Source of the DNA: Glossina fuscipes
Lineage: Eukaryota > Arthropoda > Insecta > Diptera > Glossinidae
Direction: 5' to 3'
Length of the DNA stretch: 64,000 nucleotides
Assembly (NCBI RefSeq): GCF_014805625.2
Contig: NW_023998414.1
Coordinates: forward strand, 5,752,471-5,816,470
Position 1 is the stretch's first letter, and every line of letters begins with the position of its first letter. Below are positions 36,806 to 48,516 of this stretch, in pieces. Below the pieces are notes generated by a model, which saw only the letters and a program-made list of their open reading frames with translations, did not search any database and was not told the DNA's origin. A program made the position numbers and the translations under genes.

Positions 36806-37541
36806 AATTGCGGAGCAGGAATGTATGCTTGGAAAAGTGGGCAAAGTATAAAATAAAAAGAAAAGTAAATTTTAATAAAATATAAATAAAAATATTTACA
36901 AAAAAAATCTGCAATAATTTTCAATTTTCTTTGCTAAGTAAACGATTCAAATGTTTGTTACTTTAAGCGTTATTGCTACTGGTCCTAGTTACTTGAACAA
37001 GTTGTTTGGCCAGTTTTGTTGGATATGTTTAACGCTTTTATGTTTCGTGTTTGTTGTCATTAATTTAATGCAGAAGTGTTGAATGTTCATTCGTTGCAGA
37101 GGAGAATTCTTTCCACAGTAAGAGGATTTCATGTCAAAACAAATTAACACAGAAATCAAATTAAAAAAAATAAAGAAAATTTGTGCTCAAGTGTGCTGTA
37201 AATCTTTCAAAAAATTAAATTAGGAAATGCTTTCAAAATAATAATAATAATAGTAATAATAATAATAATTGCTCTTCCAATGTGTAAAGTTTGAGAAAAT
37301 CGAAAATCTTAAAGAATAATATTATATATATATATATATATATATAAGAAAGGAGAAAAAGTGTTAATGAATGATTGGTTTTTGTTAATGTCAAAAGTGT
37401 TGCCAGATTTGCGTGAAAGCGGCCAACTTGCTAGAAAAGATGTTTTATAGAAATATTAATCTGAGGTTAAACAGTAAATAAAAAAAAAAAATTAATTCAC
37501 ATAAGAAAGTTATTCTAAATGTTCGAAATCAGAGCATCAGA
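36806..37541 (+). other. Presumed 5' leader region of the exon gene
   Basis: AT-rich, with several short upstream ATG frames (for example from 36,791), an AAT-rich run (37,240-37,269) and a (TA)n tract (about 37,323-37,347). Two acceptor-like sites (TTGCAG ending at 37,099 and TTTCCACAG ending at 37,118) suggest the leader could be spliced, but this cannot be settled by eye. Confidence 0.35.
37323..37347. repeat. (TA)n microsatellite in the presumed leader
   Basis: About 12 TA units, roughly 195 bp upstream of the start codon. Confidence 0.88.
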
Positions 37542-37578
37542 ATGTTGCAAACTTTGGATAACTCTGCGCGATCATTAA
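37519..37578 (+). other. Overlapping upstream ORF
   Basis: An ATG at 37,519 opens a 19-codon frame that ends with TAA at 37,576-37,578, overlapping the first 12 codons of the main frame. Its context is weaker (T at -3) than that of the main ATG (A at -3), so leaky scanning would still reach the main start. Whether it lowers translation is inference. Confidence 0.4.
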
Positions 37579-39954
37579 CGGTATCGAGCACTTCGCTAGC
37601 TTCTACTCCTGTGACACCTAGCACTCCGACTACTCCGAACTCGTTGGAAGAGAAAACACAAAGACGTCGCTCGACATTCTACGTGCCACTAGTAATCGAA
37701 GACGAAGTCGAACCTTCCGTGCAGAACAAAGATAATCCGGTAGATAATTTGCAGCTGAATAAAGCCAGTTTATCAAGTTCGAATAGTAATAGCAAAGAAT
37801 TCAAAAATTCAAATAATCATAATTTGAAAAAATCTCTAAGCACAAAAAGTGGAGGAAAAACTGCTGTGGTGAATACGGATTCGCCACGCAAAACTACCAC
37901 TTCCGTAAAAGTGACAACTTTGCTGTTTGAAAGGGCGAATAGTACTTTAGGCTTTAGCACAACTTCATCGACTGGTTCTTCTACGTCTTCGGGTTATCGT
38001 AGCGGTTCCAATTCTAGCAAGTCCTCAGCAAAAATGGCTCCACCTTGTGGTTTTAATTGGAGTTTGTCAGGAGTGACAGATGGTGTTACCGCAGACCTTG
38101 AAGAAGATAGCGACTCCCAGGAATGTACTTCTAACTTAAACAAAAATAAATCTATTAAACCATCTACAAGTAGCACGGAAAAATCTTCAGGTTCCGTGAA
38201 TGTTACAAAACGAACAGGAAAATATAATAAAACGTCGACTAATGGGCAAAGGCTAAGTACGACAACAAGTAATAAGAGTTCTACATTTCTGGCAGCCCAG
38301 TCCACACCCATACCTAAGCAACGGACCCAGACTCAACAATCAGCCAAGACTAAACGTTACGGATTGGTATTAAATCATATTAATTTAGATGAGAATTCTT
38401 CAATGTCTTCGCCTAGAAATTCTTTAATTTCTTTGAGTTCTTCTGACAAACAAGTAAAACAAGAAACTAGCAAAGCCGGTGGTAAAAATTCGACGCCCAG
38501 AAACTCATCTAGTTCGCTGACTTTATCAGAAGCAGGAGTTAAAGAGGTTAAAAAAATTAACAGTAAATGGCCATTGCCAGCACCTAGAACACAATTCAAT
38601 GAAGATAATGATATTGTGATTAGCAGCAGTTCGTCACCGAGTTCTAGGACAATAGTTATATTAAATAAAACTCCCAAAGGAAAAGCAGGTAATAGTAGTA
38701 GTAGTGTTAGCGCAAATAGTACTGTAACCAGCACACCCGGCGATTTTGATGACGAAGATGATTCAGAGATAAGTCGCATACAGACTAATACTTCGACACC
38801 GATAAAAATGATGAAGTCACGCTCGCGCACCAATATCTTATCGGTGCCCTCCTCTTCGACACTGAAGCAAAGCTCTGAGCAAAATGTCATTAGTAAAGTA
38901 ACTTTGAAAGCTTCCACTAACACTAATGCTTCCTCTAACAATAATAGCACTAAAGCAGCGGGTAAAACATCGATACACACCACCATTATTATCCCAAGCA
39001 ATATAGCGTCATCGACTACGTTACCCACATCGTCTTCTTCGGTTTTGCGCATTAAATCGAAAACCTTACCGCAAAATCTGACACCATCAGTTGTTTTAGA
39101 GCAGGGCAAAGCTTTGGATGCAAAAGAAAACTCGTCAAAAATCTTTCGTCATAGTGAACAACAACAATCTGGTCAAGCCATATCTAGCTCCAAACGTTTT
39201 GGTGGCAGTACAGCCGCTAGTTTAAATAAGGAATCTTCGAGAAACGGTAAAAACATCATATTAACCTCTGCCTTTCCGCCTAAGAATTTATTTTTACTGA
39301 AATCTACACCGAAACTTAGTACAACACCACCGTCGGTTAATTCGGTAAACGATAAATCCTTAAGTCCGTCAATTGCTTCTAAGAAAACAATTTCGGCTTC
39401 GTCCTATCCTACACATCCTCATCAGATCACGTCACCCGCTAAAAAATCATTAAGTTTTATACGTCGCGCTCATTCAACCAAACTGTCGCGTAGCAATTCT
39501 TTACTTAAATCAATCGCCTCGCAACATCAACAGCAAATGCACGGTTCCCATTTAACATCTGCTTCAGGTTCCGGCGACTGTTCGGGTAGCTGGGGCAAAG
39601 ATTTCTACATCCAATATGATGTCTGTCCGCTGACCTTGGACGAATTGGATTCTTATTTTCGTGCTGATCGTTGTACCGAATTGATACGAGAACGCTTTAA
39701 AATTTGCGACGTATCAGCTTGTGATGGAAACTCGCAAAATTGTTCAAACACCTCGGGTACCATTACGGATACATTAACACAAGATAATACCCAAAATTCA
39801 GCTACAACCGGAGAAGGGAATGGTGGTGGGTCGTGTCACATGGATAGCAGTTGTGGCAGCAACACGACTAGCGTTAAAGGTGACCAAGGTGTTCAATTGA
39901 TAGTAGGCGATGGCGATGATGAGGCTGATGATGACGATACCGGACATCATTCAG
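37542..39954 (+). CDS. 5' coding exon of an unidentified Ser/Thr/Asn-rich protein (partial)
   Basis: This exon encodes 804 complete residues plus one base of codon 805. I do not recognise the family. The protein is dominated by Ser, Thr, Asn and Lys and looks mostly disordered. Landmarks: a Thr-Pro rich N-terminus (residues 20-34), a basic-hydrophobic patch RRRSTFYVPLVIEDE (41-55), Ser runs (143-163, 361-369, 384-390), an acidic cluster DFDDEDDSE (401-409), a basic Ser-rich stretch KSLSFIRRAHSTKLSRSNS (635-653) that looks like a phosphorylation or 14-3-3 type target, one segment of ordered composition with aromatic and Cys residues (about 686-727, containing CPLTLDELDSYF), and an acidic tail (790-799). 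The ATG is the first in its frame after a stop at 37,479 and has A at -3. The frame runs 8 more bases to a TAA, but a consensus splice donor at 39,955 makes that stop probably intronic. Antisense frames here are shadows. The exon is clearly less AT-rich than its flanks. Coding status is nearly certain; function is unknown. Confidence 0.93.
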
Positions 39955-39960
39955 GTACGT
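39952..39960 (+). promoter_or_regulatory. Splice donor site closing the coding exon
   Basis: The sequence CAG|GTACGT matches the metazoan donor consensus at eight of nine positions. It falls 8 bases before the stop codon of the open frame, and the GT starts at 39,955. The intron is phase 1: one base (G) of codon 805 stays in this exon. No matching acceptor with a following coding exon was recognised in the remaining 24 kb. Confidence 0.85.
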
Positions 39961-41929
39961 AAAACCTAAGAAAGAAGAGGGCAAAAAAAAGGAAAAACAA
40001 TAAAAGCAAAATATTCGTAAAGAGTGTCGTCATTATATAAATTTTGAAACACATGGAAAACAATTGCAAAAAAAAAAAAAAAAAAAAAAAAATTAAATAA
40101 TTATATTTAATTTCAAGTTGTCTGGATTCGTTTTCGTAATAACCAGTAGAACCTGTTTTCATTAAATTACATTTCAAAATTGTGCTCAACGCTAGCGTTC
40201 TAAAGATTAACGGGCTTGAGTTTGCTTGCTTGCTTGCAAAAGCTTAAAAGACTCTCGAAATTGCACAATGCAATCTTAATGGTCAATGGTGAGGCTAAGA
40301 AGATCGATCGATATTTACATGACATGAAATTTCTCGATCTTTATCGGTCGACATCAGTGATGGTCGCTAGCTAGATCAAAGCAGAGAGTTTAAAAGCGTG
40401 TGTGTGTGTGTGTGTGTGTGTGTCTTTTGTATTTTCTGTTTTGTTTTTTAAGTTCAAATAAATTAAAGCAAAAGAAAAACTTGAAATTAAAAATTAATCA
40501 CATTAAAATGTCCAAGCACTTTATCGTTTATGAATATTGACTGTATTTAGTAACTAAATAAAACAAAAGAAGATAAGAGGAAACCATTATTTGAGGGAAT
40601 AAATACATAATAACGTTTGGATAGATAAGCAATGATATTAAAGTAAAAGAAAGTCAGTTCATCTTATCAAAATAGTTTCCTATATATTGATAAATGCTCA
40701 ACTTTCCGTTCCGTTCCGTTCCGTTTTTTTTTTTTTTTCTCGCTCTGCCGTTTCTAGATAAAGTATATGTGAATGATTCCAAAGGCTTGACTGAGATTGA
40801 ATGCTTGAAATTATCTGCAATAATTTTATTTAAATGCAAAGTATAATGTTTCCGTAATCGCAATCAAGGTCTTCCCCACGGATAACTGATAAATGATGAA
40901 AGCCAGCCAACCTTCTTTATCAGCTTTGGGAATGCAACAGTTTTAATGCAAAAGCCCTCGTAATAGTAAAAATTTGTTAATATTATTTTGTCAAAGATGT
41001 ACCGGGAAATATTAGTTATATAACATTCTTTTCATCTATCGTCAAAATTTATAAGAAAGCCTTCAAAATTGATTCAAGGTAAGCCTTTATCCCATCGCTG
41101 AAGTATTTTTTGTTCCAACTTTTCGTTATCTATTACGGCGAATTTTTCAACTGACAATTGAACTTCCAGGCAAGAAAACAAAAGTGCCATGAACTCACAA
41201 CTTACAATCTAAGGGTTTGGTTGAGTTTCTGATTGGCATCGGATTACCGTGAATCGTGATGATATCAAGCGCTCTAATATGAAAAATCGAACAAACTCAC
41301 TACCCAAGTTAGCAATGTAACCTCTTTCCTGCTAAAGCACGATTTCTCAGCATATATATTGTTTTTATATATTATTATTGTTCAGGTAATTTTCACTGGA
41401 CCGGAATGTGATATCTTCCTCACTCACATGAACGTTTACCTAGAACACTTTATAACGCCGATAAGGCCATGAAAGGCGTTCGTCAATGTTTAGATCGAGT
41501 TCGCTTATGACATTCTTTTGCAATTGTAGTAGTTAAAGCAAATCTTTTTTTTATTTCTTTGATGTCATAGTAAAAATCACGAAACGAATTCGCATACAGC
41601 GAGGATTCGGCAATAACTTCCAGTTATAGATTATAAACTTATGTACTAATTATGGTTAACAACGAAATTTCTTGTACTTTTTTGCTATATCATTACGGTA
41701 TTAAGCAAAGTTAATGCGTCCATCTTCAAACTCACAAGAAATAGCAATAAAAAAAAAAAAAAAATCAATATTCAATGCTTGTCCTACTCAAGTATTCAAT
41801 TAGCTTCTGCTTTAAACAAATTTTACTAAGTGACGTCTGAAGCTTATCGTGATCTTATGAAAGTAATTTCGACTCTGTGACTTATTTCAACAATCTCTGA
41901 AAAAAACCCAAGTGAGCTCTTCAATACTG
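39955..41929 (+). other. Presumed first intron, proximal part
   Basis: Follows the donor at 39,955. Contains poly(A) at 40,067-40,092 and a (GT)n tract. No exon recognised. Confidence 0.45.
40397..40424. repeat. (GT)n microsatellite
   Basis: About 13 GT units in the presumed first intron. Confidence 0.9.
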
Positions 41930-42150
41930 ATATCTCTGATATATATCCTTGATTACGGTCGAGAACATCGATTGTTGCCAAATTGAGTCTTGGTATATGA
42001 TGGACCAGCATCACGATAAACTTTGAAAGGTGTTTGATGCGCTTCGGTAGCAGATTTCTTTAAATCAACAACAAAAGTAATGAATTTGGAAGAAGAAGAG
42101 TTTTGAACGCTCCACAAGCATTAGCATCGGCGCAAGCCGAATAAATCAAT
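41930..42150 (-). pseudogene. Possible mariner-type transposase N-terminal fragment
   Basis: The minus strand gives FITFVVDLKKSATEAHQT followed by SKVYRDAGPSYTK across a frameshift. This resembles the first helix-turn-helix of mariner transposases (K.A.EAH..L..VYGD.A.S). Homology is limited to about 40 residues and the rest is not recognisable, so chance similarity remains possible. Confidence 0.42.
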
Positions 42151-42348
42151 AATATTGGAAGGGGAAAGGGTTATTTTATGTAGAGGAAGGTCAAAATCAT
42201 CGTCCATTCAACTATTATTTACACAAACATTTCCCATTTTTAGATTGTTTTCACCTGTAGAAGGCGCCTATCGAAATTAACGCAAACACCGTGATATTAT
42301 CACAAAACCGAATGATTAACTTTATTAGACGCATGGATGTAGAATATG

Positions 42349-42390
42349 TAGTAGTCGACGTTATCCGATCATAATGTTCTTACTTGTCTT
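42349..42390 (+). repeat. Copy of the GTCGG hairpin repeat
   Basis: TAGTCGACGTTATCCGATCA followed by TAATGTTCTTACTTG. The stem is partly decayed and the flank is well kept. Confidence 0.4.
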
Positions 42391-43734
42391 TGTTAAATGA
42401 ATGAATAAATTAATCAATTTTATTAGACGATCATTATTTTTGAAATATATTTCTGTTTAAATATCTATAAATTACATTACAAAAATAAAAGCCCTTTCTT
42501 TATCTTAATATTATGCAATAGACCAGTTTGTAATAATTAAATAAATATAGAAAAAACATTGAACATTTAAAAGCTATTTTATTGCCTAAGGTTACGTTTC
42601 AAGCATTTCAAGTAATAACATCACTTAACCCGGGGCTGGGTTGATGCAGATAAACGATTTTTCCTGTTTTTTTTTTTTTTTTTCAATCTCTATGCGTAGG
42701 TCTGTAGGCAAAATTCGCGAGCGATCATTTATTATATTCTTTTTGGTTCATAGCATATATATGGCTCAGTTGTGGAGCGCGGGGCGTTTTTGCCATAATT
42801 TTAAGAACGTATTCGCTAACATCCGTGATCTGTAATAAGTTTAACTTGAATTTGAATACAAAAGGAAAGTATATGAATTTGCAGTGCATTTTCTCATAAG
42901 CAAAACAAAATAGATGCCGTATACACAGAAAGTAACGAAATAGTGGGAAACATATTGAAAACTACAAAATATCTACAAAGGAATGTGATCTGGTTTCTAA
43001 GACATTCTTTGCTCTGGGCTTCGCCAGTCAATCTTTATCGCTATTATCATGAAATTTCACATTTTAATCAACTACGACATTTTGCCATTGGAGTTAGTCT
43101 CAACATTGGCCAAAACAACTGGCAACCTTCTGCAATTGAAATCTAATTGAGTGAAAATTTAAGGTTCAGTTGTCGTCTAAAGGATTTTGACAACGCGATA
43201 TGGACAGCTTTGCTTTAGCTTGCAACATTTCACAAAGTGAATGTAATCCATTTATGTGAACGCACGCCTTACAAACAAACACTTCGTACCGCATAGGACT
43301 TCTTGGTCTTAAGAATTTTGTACCCGCAAGCCATTTGCAATTTCAATGCAGAATTAGTCTCTTACTCTACTTGCTTACTAAGTGTACACAGATTGTGTAT
43401 TGTCTTTAGATAAGGTTGGGAAGATTTCTATGCTTCCGGTTTAGCCGTCATTTTGACAAAAATGGACTTTAAGTAAACTATTATAGCACGCTCATCATCG
43501 GCCATGACGAGTATGTCATGAACATTATCTAAAGATCGTTAATAAAATAATATGCAATGCAAATGGACCAAACACATTTATAAAAAAAGGGAGTGTGCCT
43601 ATGACAGTATTGTGCTCTTTTTAAACAGTTCACTTGTGGAGCGAAAAACATATAGTGAGTGTGGGCATCCTAAACCTATAAACCTATATATATTTTGCTT
43701 GATCTAGAAAGACTTAAAATACATTTACATTTTA

Positions 43735-44000
43735 TTGCTTCAGATTCACTTTCTAAGTAGATCAAAGCTTGTCTGTCCATCTGTCCCGTTTCTATGCTTG
43801 TGTTCAACCTGTAGACATCAATTTTTGAAATATTTAGATGAAATTTGGTACACTGATGTGTTTTGACTCAAGGCCGTGCATTATTGGAAGTGGTTTGAAT
43901 CGGACTGCTTACCGAATAACAACTCGTTTTGAAAAGTCGTTATATGAGTAACAAACAGCATGCAGCTTTGTGTTGGGCCGTGGTCTACTATAGTATTTTT
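43735..44000 (-). repeat. GTCY-family copy with preserved 5' end
   Basis: On the minus strand this copy reads ATAGTAGACCACGGCCCAAC, CATATAACGACTTTTC, CAGTGTACCAAATTTCATC, GTCTACAGGTTGAACACAAG, GGGACAGATGGACAGACAAG and AGAAAGTGAATCTGAAGC. It is the best guide to the element's 5' end. Confidence 0.7.
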
Positions 44001-44251
44001 TATTCCGATTTTCCTTAACTACAACTATTTTATTTATTTATAAATTGTTGGTTACAAAAAGAGTAATTTTCTCACAAACATATCAACGCATTAAGCGTTT
44101 TTTTTTTTAGTTAATGTGAAATTAAACTTTGATTTCTTCTGCATACACAATTTTTCCTTATCAATAAATGGTAAAAAAAAAAAAAAAAAATTTTATATAA
44201 TTAAGCGGCACTGATTAAACCCAAGCGTAAAAGCATGCCAAAAAAATTTAC

Positions 44252-44264
<13 letters not shown>

Positions 44265-44282
<18 letters not shown>

Positions 44283-44288
44283 TATATG
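44265..44288. repeat. (TA)n microsatellite
   Basis: About 11 TA units between poly(A) tracts. Confidence 0.88.
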
Positions 44289-45627
44289 TATTCCTGATTT
44301 CGTTGAAGAAAAAAAAAAAATTTTTTTTTTATCATTTTTTCATTTTAAGGTTTTTTTTTTTTTGGTTCTTTAACCCATCATTCGAAAATATTTACATACT
44401 AGATGTTTCTTTTTCTTGGATGGGTAGCACACCAGAGGCTAGGAAGTATACACATATGTTCATGATGAACTTTTATTATAGCGGTCACGCTGACAAAACT
44501 TATGGTAGACATTTGAAATTTTGAAACAAGTCCCAATGGTTGCATTTGTAGCTCAAATTTCGAAGTCTTAGTTAGCCCAACGAAAAGTTGGTACAATAAG
44601 TAAATAACGGTAGCTTTGTAAACAACCAGTCCGGTTTAAACGTGGACCTCAGTAGTCCAGTTATTGCTGTACATGAACATTTTGAAAAGAATGCTTCTAA
44701 TTTTGCTGCCGGACCGAGTTGGATCGCGCTTCGGAAATACTCACACATAAGCATTTGCTGCAGTATTAAATTGAACGCCGCAATGCTTTGCTACTTTTTA
44801 AGACAATCTAATAAATATTTTTGGTTAGCTTAACATCTGAAACGTTTGTTTTTTTTTTTTTTTTTTAAGTTCACGTCATGCATTGATCATTGAAGAGTTA
44901 CTGCGTTATCTTTTTTTCTTTTTTTTTCATTTTAGTCATATGGGTGCTTCCATTTGCTTCATAAGTATTTCTTATAAATTTCTGTTCTACATTTGATGGT
45001 TTGGTGGACTGTTTATAGTACTTTTGAAGATTGCCTGCATGTTCACTAACGCAGAGATAGATTTACCCTTTCCTTTACAGCATTCATAGCTATCTAACAA
45101 GAGTAATCGATGGGTGTAAGATTTTCAGCTGATTTAATTCTGTCTATCTGTCCGTCTATCTTTCTCTCTTTTGTTATTGACATACTGCAAGGCGATAGTA
45201 AGTTGACATATATTATGCTCGTCTGGGCGATCAAATTTCCAATTAAATTGAATTCTGCCCACAATAATCATAGTAATACGGACTATAAAAAATATTGATC
45301 TAAAAGTGGGAATAAAAAGTACTTGAAAAATCCAGTCTAGTATATAATGATAATACCAGTCACAGGCAGCTGAGACACACCCACATTTAATCATCAACTG
45401 TACAATGATAAAGTTTGCATTTCAAACGGTGCGGGTGTAAAAGATTCGTCCTCAGGCGACTATTTGCTTATTAGTATTATTATTATTTTGTTTGTTTCTT
45501 ATTTTCCTTAGTTTGCATTACAATTGTGTTTATATATCATTAAGTTATGGCGTAAGTACGTAGCATTTTAATCAACTAACATTAATTTAGTTTTTATTTG
45601 CTAAACAAGTAGTGGGTGGATTCAAGA

Positions 45628-45686
45628 AAAAAAAAAAAAAAAAAAAAAACAAATTGCAAATACATACATATACATATATACATATA

Positions 45687-45717
<31 letters not shown>

Positions 45718-45719
45718 CC
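45628..45719. repeat. Poly(A) followed by (TACA)n/(TA)n tract
   Basis: A22, then TACATACATATACA, then a long TA repeat. Confidence 0.88.
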
Positions 45720-46399
45720 ATAAATAATCAATTGTTGAAAAAGAAATAATTTATTTAAATACAACGGTGATCGTTAAGGTATTCTTTAACACTCCATGAA
45801 TAACAACGCAATTTATTTTTTCAAGTGGTCTGGCAGTTATCAAATTTTTACATCTACGTTACGGATAAGGTGGGTTTATATTGCATTTGCCAAACGTTGA
45901 AAAAAACGAAAAAATATGTACCAGAGATCCCAAGACTGCACTCAATGAAGTAACCGGTGCCGACTGAGAATCTTCCTTTTGCAAAATACAAACTCTCAGA
46001 TTAAGTTAAAATGAGTTAACGACCACGCCTATAATTACCGAAAAATTATTCATGTTTTCCTCTTTTCTAAATACGGAATTAAGAACTTTATAGATTTCAA
46101 TGTACAAATTTCAGTTACGTCTACAGTTTTTTCCTTGTTTTCACTTGTTTTCGGATCGAGAGTTAGCTAAATCTCGAACCAAAGGTCCCTTCGCAATTAC
46201 AAAAAATTCGTATAGAAATACTAATTATCTAGTACTGTCAAATCACGTAAATGTACGATACGATATTAGGCGAATATATTTTTGGTCCATTTTGCAAGCT
46301 AGTGATTCATATTAATGGCTTATACCTTTTTCTTTGTTTACTAATCGGTTGTCCTTACCCTTGCAATTATTACACTTGTCAATGCCTAATTGCTTTTTA

Positions 46400-46530
46400 T
46401 ACGCATCACCGAAGGCTTTGAGGATATGTTGATTTTGTCCAAACTTTCTTAGCATCCAGAAAAACGCTTCAGGCTTCCTTGATCAGTATATCAAATTCTG
46501 AAACGATTTAGCCCTGTCCGCCTAAATATC
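46400..46530 (-). repeat. GTCY-family fragment
   Basis: ATCAGTATATCAAATTCTGA, AACGATTTAGCCCTGTCCGC matches the reversed central part. Confidence 0.4.
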
Positions 46531-47794
46531 TGCTATATGCATACTCCTGATCGTTAAAATTAAGATCCCGATCATTCCAACTTATTACAGGGAGATTGTT
46601 ATTGAAGATCAAAGTCAAAGAAGACGCTCACAATGCACGCCTCCGCTGCCGTTTGGGTTTTTTTCTTTATTACTCGTCAAGATATAATAGGAAGAGTCTG
46701 TATATTCTATGGACGATTGATTCTACATTATATGTAGACATGTAAAAAAAACTCAGCCACACCTGCCTATAGGGTAGAGTATTAAACTTTCATTCTCTTC
46801 GAGTTTTTTTTTTTTTTCTTCTTCTTCTTCCTGAACACAAGCAAGAAAATCTTAGATATTTAGAGAGAATTAGTTATTAATTTACAGCGATAGACGTACA
46901 CCTAGGATCACAAATGGCTTTTCGGGTAATTTTGACTTTTTTAATAGGTTCCCCTTTATGTCACTTCGAAAGTTATCTGAAATCTGATTAATTTGATAAA
47001 AAAACAAAATTAAATAATTGACATCCATGAGGTTATTGAAGAAAAATCCATACTTCTTAGTAATAAAAAGTATTTGAAGCAATGACTGATAATATCAATG
47101 GCAACAATTAAACTAGCGCCCTATTTAGAACAGTAAAACCCAAGTCCGTGGAAACTAAAAAGTTCTCTCTTACAGCGGAAGGATTATTGTGGCTCGTTTC
47201 ACAGTCGGCGTTCAAAGAACAATTGAACGAAACAATGCGATGCAACGATGGGAAATGTAAATAATTATAGGTGTGTGTAATATGACTTGCACTGTAAAAA
47301 GCAACGGTAAAATTCAATTGCAATGCTTGTTAATTTATTACACTTGAATTATGTGAAAAACAATTAATAATAACATACTCGCTTGAAAGTGAAGAGTTAC
47401 TAATCGTTCAAAAAAAAAGCTGCAGAATTTTCCATTATGAACACGCGTAATCGATCCCATCTTCTTCCTTTTCTTTTTTTGGAAATGTGTGGCTTATACG
47501 CGCTATCGCGCTTGTCGAAATTGTACACAGAATAAGCGGGAATTTTTGCAGCTCACTCTAAAAGCCGTCCGAAAACCGCTAACAAAATATGCCACACTTT
47601 CTACCAAGGCGTGTAATCAAAAGATAGATTTATTAATCTATAATCCTTTCGCTCATAGTCATATCGTATTATCGTCACTCTTCTTATTTACTTACTTCTG
47701 CGTCTGTGAGGTGAGACAAAAATGAAACTTGTAGCTAACAACTTTGGCAAATTTGACTTTGCTTGTTATTTGACAATGGCTCAATATTTTACAA

Positions 47795-47799
<5 letters not shown>

Positions 47800-47827
<28 letters not shown>
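47800..47827. repeat. Long poly(T) run
   Basis: Uninterrupted T run of about 27 bases, among the longest homopolymers in the window. Confidence 0.9.
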
Positions 47828-48475
47828 GTCAAGAATTCACAAATTTTGCCTATCGAAGTAAATTATCCTAAGCTTTAAAAAATATTATCGACTATTGTAT
47901 TTTATTTTGATAATGGATCGGTCGGAAATTCGTACTGTCTGTCGTTAAGTGTGAGCTCTTACTTGCAACTACTATACTATATGGGTATTGTCATGAAAAG
48001 TAAGCCCTTCTATCTCGATATAGTTTCTTATGACGAGAACGGGTGAAAAGTGCAAGTAAGAAAATTATGTCCGTCACACTTAAAATCTTTGTCGCTCGAT
48101 GCTTTTATTCACTCTCATAAGCAAGTGAATGCGATAGAAATTCCTCGAATCGTTCACAATTTACTTCACTAAAAGGTATTGTTAATAATAATCAATATAC
48201 CCCGTCGTGGCGTCCACCATAATAAATTTCAAATGAACATACATAGCTTATCGCATTCTTCTCTCCAGTTCCTTTCATTTGATATCCATATCGCTGGTAT
48301 TATTCAGAAAGAAATGAATCCTCCCAGTCATGGTGTTCGCCATATATACTTTTGGCATTAATACATTTTTAGGCGGATAAATAGCACTTCATTTGAGCAA
48401 TATAGAAAGTAGTTTTAAACATTCAGAAAATGAATAAAGGACTAAATTAGGCAAAGTGGTGTAGTGGTCTTTAAA

Positions 48476-48516
48476 AGGCGGCCTTGTCCGACTATGATAT
48501 TCTTACTTACTTTTCT
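48476..48516 (+). repeat. Copy of the GTCGG hairpin repeat
   Basis: GCGGCCTTGTCCGACTATGA followed by TATTCTTACTTAC. Confidence 0.4.

Noticed and set aside
36847..36853. TATAAAA box upstream of the exon
   Set aside because: No initiator 25-35 bases downstream; such strings are frequent in this AT-rich DNA.
37994..38311. 105-codon antisense open frame in the exon
   Set aside because: Same reason: a shadow of the Ser-rich plus-strand frame.
38375..39109. 244-codon antisense open frame within the coding exon
   Set aside because: It lies wholly inside the plus-strand exon, is Leu/Val/Ser-rich as expected from complementing Ser/Thr/Asn/Lys codons, and shows no motif.
42757..42790. A-box-like ATGGCTCAGTTGTGGAGC
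   Set aside because: No B box downstream at proper spacing and no repeat partner in the window.
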